From positions 2,702,073 through 2,766,072 of the forward strand of contig NC_087063.1 in the NCBI RefSeq assembly GCF_963678635.1: a DNA stretch of 64,000 bases, written 5' to 3'. This document shows positions 48,416 to 58,600 of this stretch, piece after piece; the stretch's first letter is position 1, and each line of letters starts with the position of its first letter. Under the pieces are notes generated by a model, which was not told the origin of the DNA, made no database searches, and saw only the letters and a list, made by a program, of their open reading frames with translations. The position numbers were made by a program, and so were the translations under genes. This DNA comes from Symsagittifera roscoffensis (taxonomy: Eukaryota > Xenacoelomorpha > Acoela > Convolutidae).

Positions 48416-48959
48416 TTGATGATAAATTGATCAAAAATAAATCTCTGAAAAATAACCCTGCATTAACTAAAAAACAAAATGTTAAAAGCCGATTGCAATA
48501 CCCTTGGTTATCTCAAGTGCAAGTGAAACGGAAAATGACTGATGAGTCATTACAACGCTAGGGAAAATAACTCAACCGGGACTGTAAACAGGGCCTTTCA
48601 AAAATTAACTGAGAAAAAATCAATTACATTAATCAACAATCAATCACAGGAAAAATTCCGACGAAATACTGATTGTTGGTTGCGCACCAACCCCAGCAAC
48701 ATTTGATCCGATCCAACATGTGCCAGTCGGTCATGTCTGGAAGTTTGACCTTGAGAGACGCGAAAATACGTAATTTTGGAGTGGAATTTCAATTTTCAAA
48801 TTTTCGAATGGAGCCTGTCATGCTCAGTTTTCTCGTACCAACTGAAAACAGAAAGTGAAAAATCAGAACATCCGAATTTACAATTGCGGGAAATTACTCA
48901 AGAAAAACAGCGGGAAATTGCTATTCGCAATTTCCAGATATAGAATAGGACACGAGTAG
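48416..48959. other. Upstream region of the PLAC8 gene
   Basis: Would hold the promoter and 5' untranslated region of the minus-strand gene. No clear TATA box was recognised. A decayed ACCCTTG hairpin repeat lies near 48480-48530. Confidence 0.4.
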
Positions 48960-50069
48960 AGCAGTCTTATCCCGAAATAGGAGAGACGATAAATAGAAGA
49001 AAGAACGACTATTCGGAACGAACTAGAGTGAACCTTCAATGGAAAGGTGGACAGCTTGAGTGTCCCAATAGTTCAAGCAAAAACTCAAATTCTAGAGTCG
49101 GAATTTACTTCGATTACCAAAACTGACCAGTATTAAACTTATCTAGTTATATTACCTAATTCTTGAGTTGCTTACCAATTTAATTACTCCTTGTGCTCGA
49201 GTACATCGACATGTGAGTTCCCAATTTAAATTTCTCGAGTGTGTTTTTTGATTGTTATGTTGAGATAAGGCGAGTTTTAGGTTGATCCATCTGAAATGGA
49301 TCAAAGTTCCACTGTCCAATAAAAAGTAACTTAACGGATTGTTCCGACCCTGTTTTTAACGGCGTTCGCGTATTTTGGGTATTTTGAGACCTAAGTATGG
49401 GGACGTTCTTATTTTCTAGAGTGGGGGGATATTTTGGTAGTAGCCTTTAAGCTGTAACGGGTTCTAGTCTCATGTCGCAAGCGAACCGAATTGGCTCCGA
49501 CCGTTCTTGAGGTAGAAAAACACAAGAGATAGTGTCCCTGACTCTTGAGCCAATGGTTATAGGGCCTATTTTTCTTAAGCCTCATATGTGACCGAAGTAG
49601 GCGACTGTTACAAAGTGTTTTTATTGCGCTTCTGGGTGTTTTTACGACATCAAGACTACGGAGTCGAACCCACTTGACACAGCTCCGGGCTGCATGCCCA
49701 TTCTAGAGTACCGGTGGTACGGTTCAACGGGAACGTGTAAACCTTCCGGTTGTACCGTGATAGCTTTTTAAGAAAACTTGAGAAAACTTCCTGGTATGCT
49801 CTCCGAACGAGGCCTAGCTAACCGAGTAAGGGGGGGGGAACTAGGGAAACAAAAACAAGAAAAAAGTATAGAAAAAAAACCATAAAACGAAAAGACAGTG
49901 ACTTTGATACCAGATCATTTGGATCAAACCTTCATATTAATTAAATAGTATGCCCATACTGTTTTATAAGACAGATCGTTTCGATCAATTTAGCAATTTA
50001 AACCAGTGACTCTGAGAAGGTGCCCGAGTGGGGGCGTTGTTAAGGGTTTTCAGACAGATTGCAACCTAG
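48960..50069 (+). other. Putative 5' LTR and start of leader of retroelement 2
   Basis: Non-coding, with the composition of the element rather than the host. An AATAAA at 49319-49324 could be an LTR polyadenylation signal. No primer-binding site could be assigned with confidence. Confidence 0.4.
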
Positions 50070-50270
50070 CCGGACCACTACGAGACTTGACTGGAAGAGG
50101 TGACCAGTCGAGTGGGAAAGTGGTTCACAAGGATCGAACCGGACCACTGGGAGACTTGACTGGAAAGGGTGACCAGTCGAGTGGGAAAGTGGTTCACAAG
50201 GATCGAAACGGACTACTAGGAGACTTGACTGGAAGAGGTGACCAGCCAAGTGGGAAAGTGTGCTGCTGTC
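50070..50270. repeat. 69-bp minisatellite in the leader of retroelement 2
   Basis: Three units of 69 bp containing GAGACTTGACTGGAA, GGTGACCAG and GTGGTTCACAAGGATCGAA. 69 is a multiple of three, so the frame stays open across the units, but the frame has no ATG start and I do not call a gene. Confidence 0.9.
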
Positions 50271-51121
50271 AAGTACAGAACAGAGACAACCAGCACAGGA
50301 TCACCACAAGAGGACGCACAGGGGTGTTCTCAAGTTGGGCAACGGGTATCGTTAGAATCCACATTACATTATAGGAGATAAGTGTAAAATTGGATACGCG
50401 GAGTCCCATTGTTTTGAGGAAGTTTTTGCACAAGCAGGCCTGGAAACAGGTCTACGGTTTGCTCTCGAGAGGTTTAGCACCCGGCGCTTAAGGGATTTTT
50501 CGGCTTAAGAGGGGGCTAAAAAGGGGGAAGGTTAGAAGGGGGGCTGGTTAGGTTAGAGGTTAGCGGTTATAAATTGTAAAAAGGGGGGACATTAGAGTAA
50601 CTAATAGCTCGGCATCGTCGACTTAGTTACATTAGATAATTACACGCGTTGGTTACAGGAAGCGGATATCCAAAATTAGAATCAGGTTAAGGTAGGTACC
50701 CTGGTCGGATCGGTAGGGGGGAACGGACATAGACAGTTTTTGTGATACCCCATAAGATCGCTAGCAGGGGGCAGGAAAACGCGTGGCAATCGGGTACCAG
50801 ACATTTTTTCGGACAAAGATTGACATCAGTCAACCTTGAATTTCAGGAGAATTCACCCATCTGTTTTTGAAATTTTTTCCAGATTAAATTTTTATGTTTT
50901 TGTGAAAATTTGTTGTTGGTATTTTCACGAACAGGTGATCACAAGATACCTGCGAGGAATTAAGAGCTTCAAATACAGGGGGATCAGTATTTGGGTTTTG
51001 ACCAGTAAGATAGGGATTTTGGGAAAATTTTTACAAGAGCTCAAGTGGTGGTAAAAGGTACAGTGGTTCAATAGTCCCTACAACGAAGAAGAAGAGACCC
51101 GATATCCAGACACTCAGTGAC
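50271..51121 (+). other. Leader of retroelement 2 between minisatellites
   Basis: Non-coding G-rich stretches (about 50460-50760). The motif TCAAGTTGGGCAACGGGTA near 50329 resembles TTGAGTTGGGCAAGAGGGA near 60753 in the same element. Confidence 0.5.
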
Positions 51122-51705
51122 GAGTCTTGGGACAGTACCGAAGAAGTCTTGGGACAGTACCGAAGAAGTCTTGGGACATTGCACTCTGGGGACAGTCTTG
51201 GGGCAACACAGTCTTGGGATAGTCTTGGGACAGTGCAGCCTTGGAACAGTCTTGGACCAGAGCCGTCTTGGTACGAAACAGTCTTGGGACATTGGTCTTG
51301 GGACATTGGTCTTGGGACATTGGTCTTGGGACAGTGGTCTTGGGACATTGGTCTTGGGACATTAGTCTTGGGACATTGGCCTTGGGACATTGGTCTTGGG
51401 ACATTGGTCTTGGGACATTGGTCTTGGGACAGTGGTCTTGGGACAGTGGTCTTGGGACATTAGTCTTGGGACAGTGGTCTTGGGACATTGGTCTTGGGCC
51501 ATTAGCCTTGGGACATTAGTCTTGGGACAATAGTCTTGGGACGTTGGTCTTGGGCCATTGGTCTTGGGACGTTAGTCTTGGGACATTAGCCTTGGGACAA
51601 TAGTCTTGGGACGTTGGTCTTGGGCCATTGGTCTTGGGACGTTAGTCTTGGGACGTTGGTCTTGGGACATTGGTCTTGGGACACTAGTCTGGGGATACTA
51701 ACAAG
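51122..51705. repeat. 14-bp minisatellite GTCTTGGGACATTG
   Basis: About 40 units, the first few (51122-51290) longer and more variable, then a regular 14-bp period with CATTG, CAGTG, CATTA and CGTTG variants. All long ORFs on either strand here are consequences of the repeat (14 bp gives a 14-residue protein period). Confidence 0.95.
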
Positions 51706-51955
51706 AAGCACTGGCACAACACTGAATAATAGGAAGGGGGCACTAAAAGAGTACTAAGTCAGGTTGAAGTAAACAATTGTAAGATCATATTCCCTATCCT
51801 ATCCTAACACATAAAATCTTCAAGAGCTTAAGAAAAGTTGTTTTCAGCAAATCGTCGATTTCTTTTTAGAAAATTTTTTCTTTTTCAAAAGAGGTTTTAA
51901 CTTTAGAGTAGAATTTTGTAGGTAGTAATACTGTAAATAGTAACAATTGTAAATA

Positions 51956-54790
51956 ATGAGGCGGAGCAGAGTACCGGTAGCTGAGAAGAGATCTACCGAA
52001 GCGAAGACCAAGTATAACTCGTCGCTACGTAACACAACATCAATGGGTCCGAAGATAACAAAGAAGAACTTTTCAGTTAGTATGGTCAGCACGAGGAGTA
52101 CCACGGAGAACAAAGCAAAAGAGGGCATAGAAGAGGAACGAGTAGAACCCACCATCGAGATTGATCTAGAGACACCTGATCAAAGTGTGGATGAAGCAGG
52201 AAAGAAGACGACAGAGTCAACTCCAATGCCTAATGCGGAAGAACCCAACCCGAATCCCATTGAGTTCTCACCGATAGACAACGCGGAAGACACAACAGGC
52301 AACACGCAAGAAACAGTGAAGGATGAGTCTCAAAAGAGAACGTCTTTTACTGAAAGATTAGCAATGATGGTCGGAATGAGATCGAAGGACGCAGCAGTGG
52401 AGGAGACGAAGGTTGAGAAAAGCAAAACATTCGGAACAGTATCCACGAGAACGACAGAGACCGATCAGAACGAGAGTCAGAGAAAATCGGGACCAACGAT
52501 CAACTACAGGACAACAACGGACCATGGAACGACAACTCTTGAGTTAAGCGACTTGATGGCGAAACTAGATCAGATAGATGAGAAACTGAAGCACAGCGAA
52601 GAGGATAGAAATGTGATAAAGAAAGAAATGAGACACAACAAACATGAGTACTTGGACAACTATTTCCTTCTAGCGAGAGCGACGGAGGAAAAGCTTCAGA
52701 AGATGTCTGACAAAGTGGAAACCACTGATGAAGAGCGAGAGAAGAACATCAGAAAGGACATGCAGGAAATGAAGCAGCGATATGACGCAGTGAATTGCCA
52801 TTTAGGGAGTTTGGAAACGAGAATGGATACGATGAGTAGGGAACAGGCTGAGAGCTCAAGTGCAATACAGACAAAGCTAGACGCTATTCTTAGGAATTCA
52901 ACACAACAAGACAGGCCAGCTGCAGATAGGACACAAGGTAATAGAGTGGACTTCGTGGAGCCTCAAAGGAACAAACGACAGTCAACACCGTTACCAGCAA
53001 CCAGGGAGGCCGCTATTACGGCACCGGTGGGGGCCAGGGCCATTATAAAGAATGGAACAGTGAACACAACTAGTGGTCCAGGGGACTCCACGACTCACAA
53101 CAACGTGGGACCGGATGCCATGACTTGGGCAAGCACCTGGGAAATGATGAACAGGACGCTAGAAGCCTTCGCCACGAGGAACACCGACTCGAGTGACAGA
53201 GGAGGCAACAAATCCAGGAAAACCTTCAAGAAACCGAAGGAGTTCAAAGATGATTCAGATGGGTGCATTGACACTTGGGTAGAAGTCATGAGGTTGCACT
53301 TAGAACAAGACAACTTGAACGATGAGAGGCAAGCATGCACAGCGATACTGAGCAATCTGGAAGGCACGGCATTGAAATGCGTGGTTGCGAAGAAAGAAGA
53401 AGAACGCGACACAGCGGACAAAATCTTTGAAATATTGTTAAATAGATTCGGCTCAGGCATGAAGGGTCATCAAGCGATGATGCGATTTGAGAAGAGGAGA
53501 CAAAGGGACGATGAATCGATTGACAGGTTCCTAGATGATCTTGAGAGCTTGAGAAGAAGGAGTGACCCGGAAGAATCTACCAATCGAAGGAACTTCAGTA
53601 TCGCCTCAAAGTTCATTGATGGGGTGAAGAGTGATGACTTGAGAACGATGTTAGCAACGTACTACACATTGTCGAAAGACAGTGCACCAACTCCAGAAGA
53701 GATGAGGAAGAAGTCAAGAGAGTACATGCTGATGAAACCCAAGAAATACTCGTACTCAGACAACAGGAACACACAAGGGGGAAGTCAGCCACAGAGGTCG
53801 TCATGGTACAAGCCCAGAGATGACATGGACAAACGCAGGTCATGTGCTAACTGCGGGTCGGCGGATCATCATGTGGCGGATTGCACGACATACAAACAAG
53901 GCATGAAGAGTTTGGGATATGCACCCGATGAAGAAGATATGAGCCAGATGGAAGAACACGAGTTCTATAGTGGCTTGATCATCAAAATAGGTGCAAGATG
54001 CTTCTTCTGCAACCAAGAGGGGCACTTCAGGATGGACTGTCCGTTGTTTTGGGAAGCGGTCAAGAACCAGAGTCATCCAAAACACAAGTTGGCGCTAGCA
54101 GCAGTGCAGAACCAAAGTAACAGACAGGGTGAATTTGAGACGAAAGACCTAGAAAGACCAAATGCGGAGCTACCGACGAAAACAGTGAAAGCTGTAACAC
54201 AATGTAATAGTGCAGTAGAGGCCACGGCGAAGAACACACAAGAAATAGATTATGAGAAGGCGGCAGCGGAGGCCATCAACAAAGTGAAACAAGACCTAGC
54301 AGCGAAAGAAATAGAACAACGACTGAAGCAAGAAATCCAAAGACAGAAGATGAACGAAGCATTAAGTTGCTCACAAACAATACCAGAAACTGCTGAGGGG
54401 TCGACAAAAAATGGAAATTGCAACACGGTAAAAATGGTTACAGGAAAACCATTTGGCATAACAAAGATTGGGGCAAGAATAATGTCAATAATCACTGTGG
54501 GCGGCCACGAAGTAACGAGAAACTTAAGCGAACCAAGTGACCAAACAATAATGCACATTGATGTGTACGCAGATTACTTGAGTTGTATAAGTCCACAAAC
54601 GACTTCTAGAGCGTTGAGAGCACTACTCACGAGAGGGGGTAGCAAGTCGGTACGTGTTGATAACAGGTACACAGAAGCTTATGGTCCACATGAAGTGATG
54701 CTAAATATAGATGGAATCAACATCTATACCAAAACAATGATAACATGTGATGAAGACTTAATTGGGCAAATCTACGTGGCGAGAGAATAG
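51956..54790 (+). CDS. gag: Retroelement 2 Gag with two CCHC knuckles and a degenerate protease-like tail
   Basis: 944 codons from ATG at 51956 to TAG at 54788-54790. The N-terminal 190 residues are charged and disordered. Residues about 195-300 look like a coiled coil (KLDQIDEKLKHSEEDRN, EEREKNIRKDMQEMKQR). About 430-610 matches a retrotransposon Gag capsid region (WVEVMRLHLEQ, LNRFG, ESIDRFLDDLESL). CCHC knuckles lie at 630-643 and 682-695. Residues about 845-944 follow the layout of a retroviral protease (SCISPQT after the would-be catalytic site, DNRY, YGPHEVML, DEDLIGQIYVA), but the DTG triad is replaced by YAD at 871-873, so it should be inactive. At 944 residues this is unusually long for a Gypsy Gag. 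The TAG is followed in the same frame by the real protease. Confidence 0.9.
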   Translation: MRRSRVPVAEKRSTEAKTKYNSSLRNTTSMGPKITKKNFSVSMVSTRSTTENKAKEGIEEERVEPTIEIDLETPDQSVDEAGKKTTESTPMPNAEEPNPNPIEFSPIDNAEDTTGNTQETVKDESQKRTSFTERLAMMVGMRSKDAAVEETKVEKSKTFGTVSTRTTETDQNESQRKSGPTINYRTTTDHGTTTLELSDLMAKLDQIDEKLKHSEEDRNVIKKEMRHNKHEYLDNYFLLARATEEKLQKMSDKVETTDEEREKNIRKDMQEMKQRYDAVNCHLGSLETRMDTMSREQAESSSAIQTKLDAILRNSTQQDRPAADRTQGNRVDFVEPQRNKRQSTPLPATREAAITAPVGARAIIKNGTVNTTSGPGDSTTHNNVGPDAMTWASTWEMMNRTLEAFATRNTDSSDRGGNKSRKTFKKPKEFKDDSDGCIDTWVEVMRLHLEQDNLNDERQACTAILSNLEGTALKCVVAKKEEERDTADKIFEILLNRFGSGMKGHQAMMRFEKRRQRDDESIDRFLDDLESLRRRSDPEESTNRRNFSIASKFIDGVKSDDLRTMLATYYTLSKDSAPTPEEMRKKSREYMLMKPKKYSYSDNRNTQGGSQPQRSSWYKPRDDMDKRRSCANCGSADHHVADCTTYKQGMKSLGYAPDEEDMSQMEEHEFYSGLIIKIGARCFFCNQEGHFRMDCPLFWEAVKNQSHPKHKLALAAVQNQSNRQGEFETKDLERPNAELPTKTVKAVTQCNSAVEATAKNTQEIDYEKAAAEAINKVKQDLAAKEIEQRLKQEIQRQKMNEALSCSQTIPETAEGSTKNGNCNTVKMVTGKPFGITKIGARIMSIITVGGHEVTRNLSEPSDQTIMHIDVYADYLSCISPQTTSRALRALLTRGGSKSVRVDNRYTEAYGPHEVMLNIDGINIYTKTMITCDEDLIGQIYVARE

Positions 54791-55627
54791 TTGAAAGTGA
54801 GATCGATCGGACACTGCGCCATGCTTGAAGAAGATGCGATGCACATCGGGACAGAGGCAGATGTGACAGGACATGTGTTAGACATAAGTGGCAAAAAGAC
54901 TCAGTTACGTGGGTTACTCGATACGGGAGCAGTCTTGAGCGTCATACCAATCGAAACTTGGGAACGAATGGGCTTCGACAAAGATGACTTGATAGATTCG
55001 AGAATACGGTTGTCAGCTGCAAACAAGGGGGCCCTGCGGGTGTTGGGCAGAACGCCGATAATAGCCCTCAATCTGGGGGAACGTAACCTGTGGATGAGCT
55101 TTCTTGTGGTAGAAAACCTAGATGAGTCTGACCAATTTATTTTAGGCAGAGACTTCATCAGGAACTTTGATGTAGCGATTGATCTAAACAGCGCAATGTT
55201 CAGGATACGGAACCCGGATAGGAGGTACGCAATCAAACCGGTAAATTTAATAATGGCATATGAAATCAAAGCACCGGTATTCTTGAGTAGGAGGGTGAGG
55301 CTAAAAGCGAACGAGGCGGCGATTGTAAGCTTACGAATGAAAAATTACAATGAACTAAGTGACAACAAGCAGGTATGTGTAGTCCCAAACCCAAATAGTC
55401 AAAGTGCTGCTGTTTTAGGAAGATCCTTCTCGATTACGAAGAGCGGCCTCTGCGTGAGTGTCTTGTTGAATACCTTTGACATACCAATCACGATACAGAG
55501 AGGGAGGAAACTGGGATATGCTTTACCTGTTAAAACTCGATATGAAATGACTGAAAACCATAAACAAAATGAAGTGGTTGATTGTCCCAACCATAGGGAC
55601 AAAATTTGTATTCATCAGGTCTTGTGA
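54791..55627 (+). CDS. pro: Retroelement 2 aspartic protease frame (read-through product of gag)
   Basis: 279 codons including the stop, in the same frame as gag and separated from it only by TAG, with no ATG at the start. The layout therefore suggests stop-codon read-through, as in gammaretroviruses, unless the TAG is a mutation. The catalytic motif LLDTGAVLSVIP has DTGA at residues 44-47, and ILGRDFI near 118 is the conserved second protease motif. The remaining 150 residues have no recognised domain. The frame ends TGA at 55625-55627 and overlaps pol, which is in the -1 frame. I see no canonical slippery heptamer in the overlap (open from about 55597). Confidence 0.88.
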   Translation: MKVRSIGHCAMLEEDAMHIGTEADVTGHVLDISGKKTQLRGLLDTGAVLSVIPIETWERMGFDKDDLIDSRIRLSAANKGALRVLGRTPIIALNLGERNLWMSFLVVENLDESDQFILGRDFIRNFDVAIDLNSAMFRIRNPDRRYAIKPVNLIMAYEIKAPVFLSRRVRLKANEAAIVSLRMKNYNELSDNKQVCVVPNPNSQSAAVLGRSFSITKSGLCVSVLLNTFDIPITIQRGRKLGYALPVKTRYEMTENHKQNEVVDCPNHRDKICIHQVL

Positions 55628-58600
55628 AGTCACTTAAGTCAGAGACGGACGATGGACTATCGAGCTGTTCGAATTTCCCGGAACGGCCCACATTAGACGA
55701 AATACAGGGTGATAAACCGGTCCTACCGGATATTGAACACTTAAGGGGCAAGTTCACGGACGAACAGCTCGAAGCCATCAAAGACGTACTAGAGCGGAAC
55801 GAAGAAGTTTTTTCAAGACATAAGACAGACATCGGGTGCTGCAATTTCGTTGAGCATGAAATAGAACTTGAGGAAAACGCAATACCGCACAGGGAGGGGG
55901 CGAGGCGCATGACCCCACACAAATCGGATGCGTGTAGAAAGGAGATTGAAACGCTACTAGAGTATGACATGATAGAACCATCCAAAGCACCGTGGGCGTG
56001 TGTAGTAGTGATGGCCAAAAAGAAAGGCGACCAGTTGAGGTTTTGTTGTGACTTTCGATACCTGAACTCCGTCACGGTGAATGATGCCTATCCCATAGCT
56101 AGGATTGATGAGAGCCTCTCGAAGTTAGGTGATGCAAAATTTTTTACGACTCTTGATTTAGGCTCGACTTTTTGGCAGGTACCACTCGGGAAGCAGGACA
56201 GGGACAAGACAAGGTTTGCCTGCGAGTTGGGTCTGTTTCAATGGAAACGGATGCCGTTTGGACTTTGCAATGCCACAGCGGCGTTTCAGCGGTTGATGAC
56301 ACACGCGCTGATAGGCGTGACGAAGAAGTATGGCAATCTGGTAATGTGCTATGTGGATGACGTGGTAATAGCGACACCCACACTAGTGGACCACATTGAA
56401 AGACTTGACGAAGTATTTGCGTGTATGAAGAGGTCCGGGCTGAAGTGCAAACCATCAAAGTGTGAGATACTCATGGACTCGATAAAATACTTGGGGAGGA
56501 TGGTGGACAAACACGGCATCATACCAGACCCAGACGCAGTAGAGGCAGTTCTGACTTGGAAATCGCCGAAAACGGAACACCAATTGATGAGCTTTCTGGG
56601 TTTTGCAAACTACTATAGGGAATTTGTCAAAGGCTACGCAGACAAGGTTTATCCGATGCGACAGTTAATGAGGCACAAGGGCAAGAAGTTCACGTGGAAT
56701 AACGCAGCAGAAGAGTCATTTCAGAAAATAAAGAAAGAGTTGTGCGAGGCACCAGTACTAGGGTTGCCAACAGAGAAGGGGATGTACGTACTGGATACGG
56801 ACGCGTCGGTAGTAGCGATATCTGGAATTCTCCACCAAGAACTAGAGTGGAACGGGAAGACAGTCTTGAGACCGATAGCGTACGGGAGCAAAGTCCTAAG
56901 TGACACGGAAATGAAGTACGGAGCACCGAAGGCAGAGATGTTCGCGGTGGTTACCTTTGTCGAGAAATATAGGGCATACCTAGGCAGCGAGCCTTTCAAG
57001 TTGCGAGTCGACAACCGGGCACTAAGCTGGCTGAAAACGTACTCAATGGACCAAAGTTACATTGGGAGGTGGATAGTTCACCTGGACGGATACAATATGA
57101 TAATTGAGCACAGAACACGAGACAAACATCAAAATGCTGACAGCTTGAGCAAGAAGACGGAGTCCTACGAGAGACAAGAACAGAGGGAGGCAGATAGACC
57201 TGAAATTAAAGATGGCTTCTCCTTCATGGACAAGGAAACGTATGACAGTCTTCCTCTCACGAGATGGTTGGACAAATCAGGCAAACCGATAGAAGATCAC
57301 CCCGAGTTACCAAAGGAAACCACGAAAAAAACAATCTTAAGAAAGAACCGAGGGATGCCTATAGGAATAATGCTTAAGTCAAAGGTCGTGAGGGAGACGC
57401 TCAAAGCAAAAGGCTACGATCTCAACCAAGTAGAAACGGGGGAAGCACAAATAGACGAGGACTTAAAGGGGTTACTCGAGAGACTAGCAGATGATAAGCC
57501 CGTGAGTCAAGAAAACTGTAGAGAGGATCCTGAGGTCACAAAACTGCGGAAGAACGGAACAGCTAGTGATAGAAACACCTGGCAGGTGACTAATCTAGAT
57601 GGGAAGGAAGTGGTGCAGTCACTGGATGAAAAGATCCCAGCTGAATTACTTGAGCAGACTAGAGTCAGGAGAAAGAGAGTGGAATTCAAGGAAGAAGCTG
57701 AATACCTGGGACCAGGTCAAGAGTCCGGGGAGCGGTCCACGTCCACAGAAGAAGAAAACACTGAAGGAGAAAATTTGTCCGGGGAGTGTGAAATGTGGGA
57801 TGTGGATTCGGAGGCGAGCAGTGACAATCAAGATAGTCTCTGCATGATATTGGCAGAAGAAAAGATTAGACACCACGACAGGGAACTACAAACAGATCCG
57901 TCCTCAGGAACCTTCAACTTGGACATGCAGGAGATACGAGGTGGTGAAGAACTTGAAAGGATTGCAGTTTCGAGGAAGCCATTCAGGGAGCTATCATGCA
58001 ATTCGAATGTGAGAACAAATCTGGTGCCGGAAGACGACATGAAGGTGGTGAGAAGGATAGTATGCGTGAAGCTGAATGACGACGTCCACAACCCTGGGGA
58101 GATGAATAGGCAGATCATGGCGCTGAAGGAACATGTCAGAGCGAGATACAGGCTGTCGGACCTGGTAAGAGCCCAGAAGAATGACAAGATGACAAGCAAT
58201 CTCTCCAAATGGATCCGAACGGGGTCTAAGGAGAAAGGGGAACTTGAGGAAGACAGCTACAAGATCCTGAGCCAGTTCTACAAAGAGAGGAAAGAGTTAC
58301 TCTATCACACGGCTGATGGGGTTGTAGCATGCAAGAGAAAAGAAGAAGACAAGATATTACACAAGCACAACCTCATCATACTACCACAATTATATCAAAC
58401 AGAGGTGCTGTTCAGATCACATGATCAAATGGGGCACCAGGGGATAGACAAAGTGCAACAAAGAATACTTCACAGGTTCGATTGGCCAGGATTGAGGAAA
58501 GCCTGTGAGAGGTGGGTGAATGCATGCCTGGCATGTTTGCAAGTGAAAGACCCTAGGAAGATGAAATTCCCACTCAAGTCGGTGGAAAGCTCGGATTTTA

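Noticed and set aside
49655-49735. tRNA gene or primer-binding site suggested by GGAGTCGAACCC
   Set aside because: The B-box-like sequence is present, but no matching arms or A box fold into a cloverleaf, and there is no TGG start at an LTR end that can be verified.
50006-50374. Possible small leader protein with three 23-residue repeats
   Set aside because: No ATG start, no family resemblance, and the periodicity is explained by the 69-bp minisatellite.
51031-51519. Pro/Lys-rich ORFs on both strands (SQDQCPKTNVPRP type)
   Set aside because: Produced by a 14-bp minisatellite; open in several frames at once.
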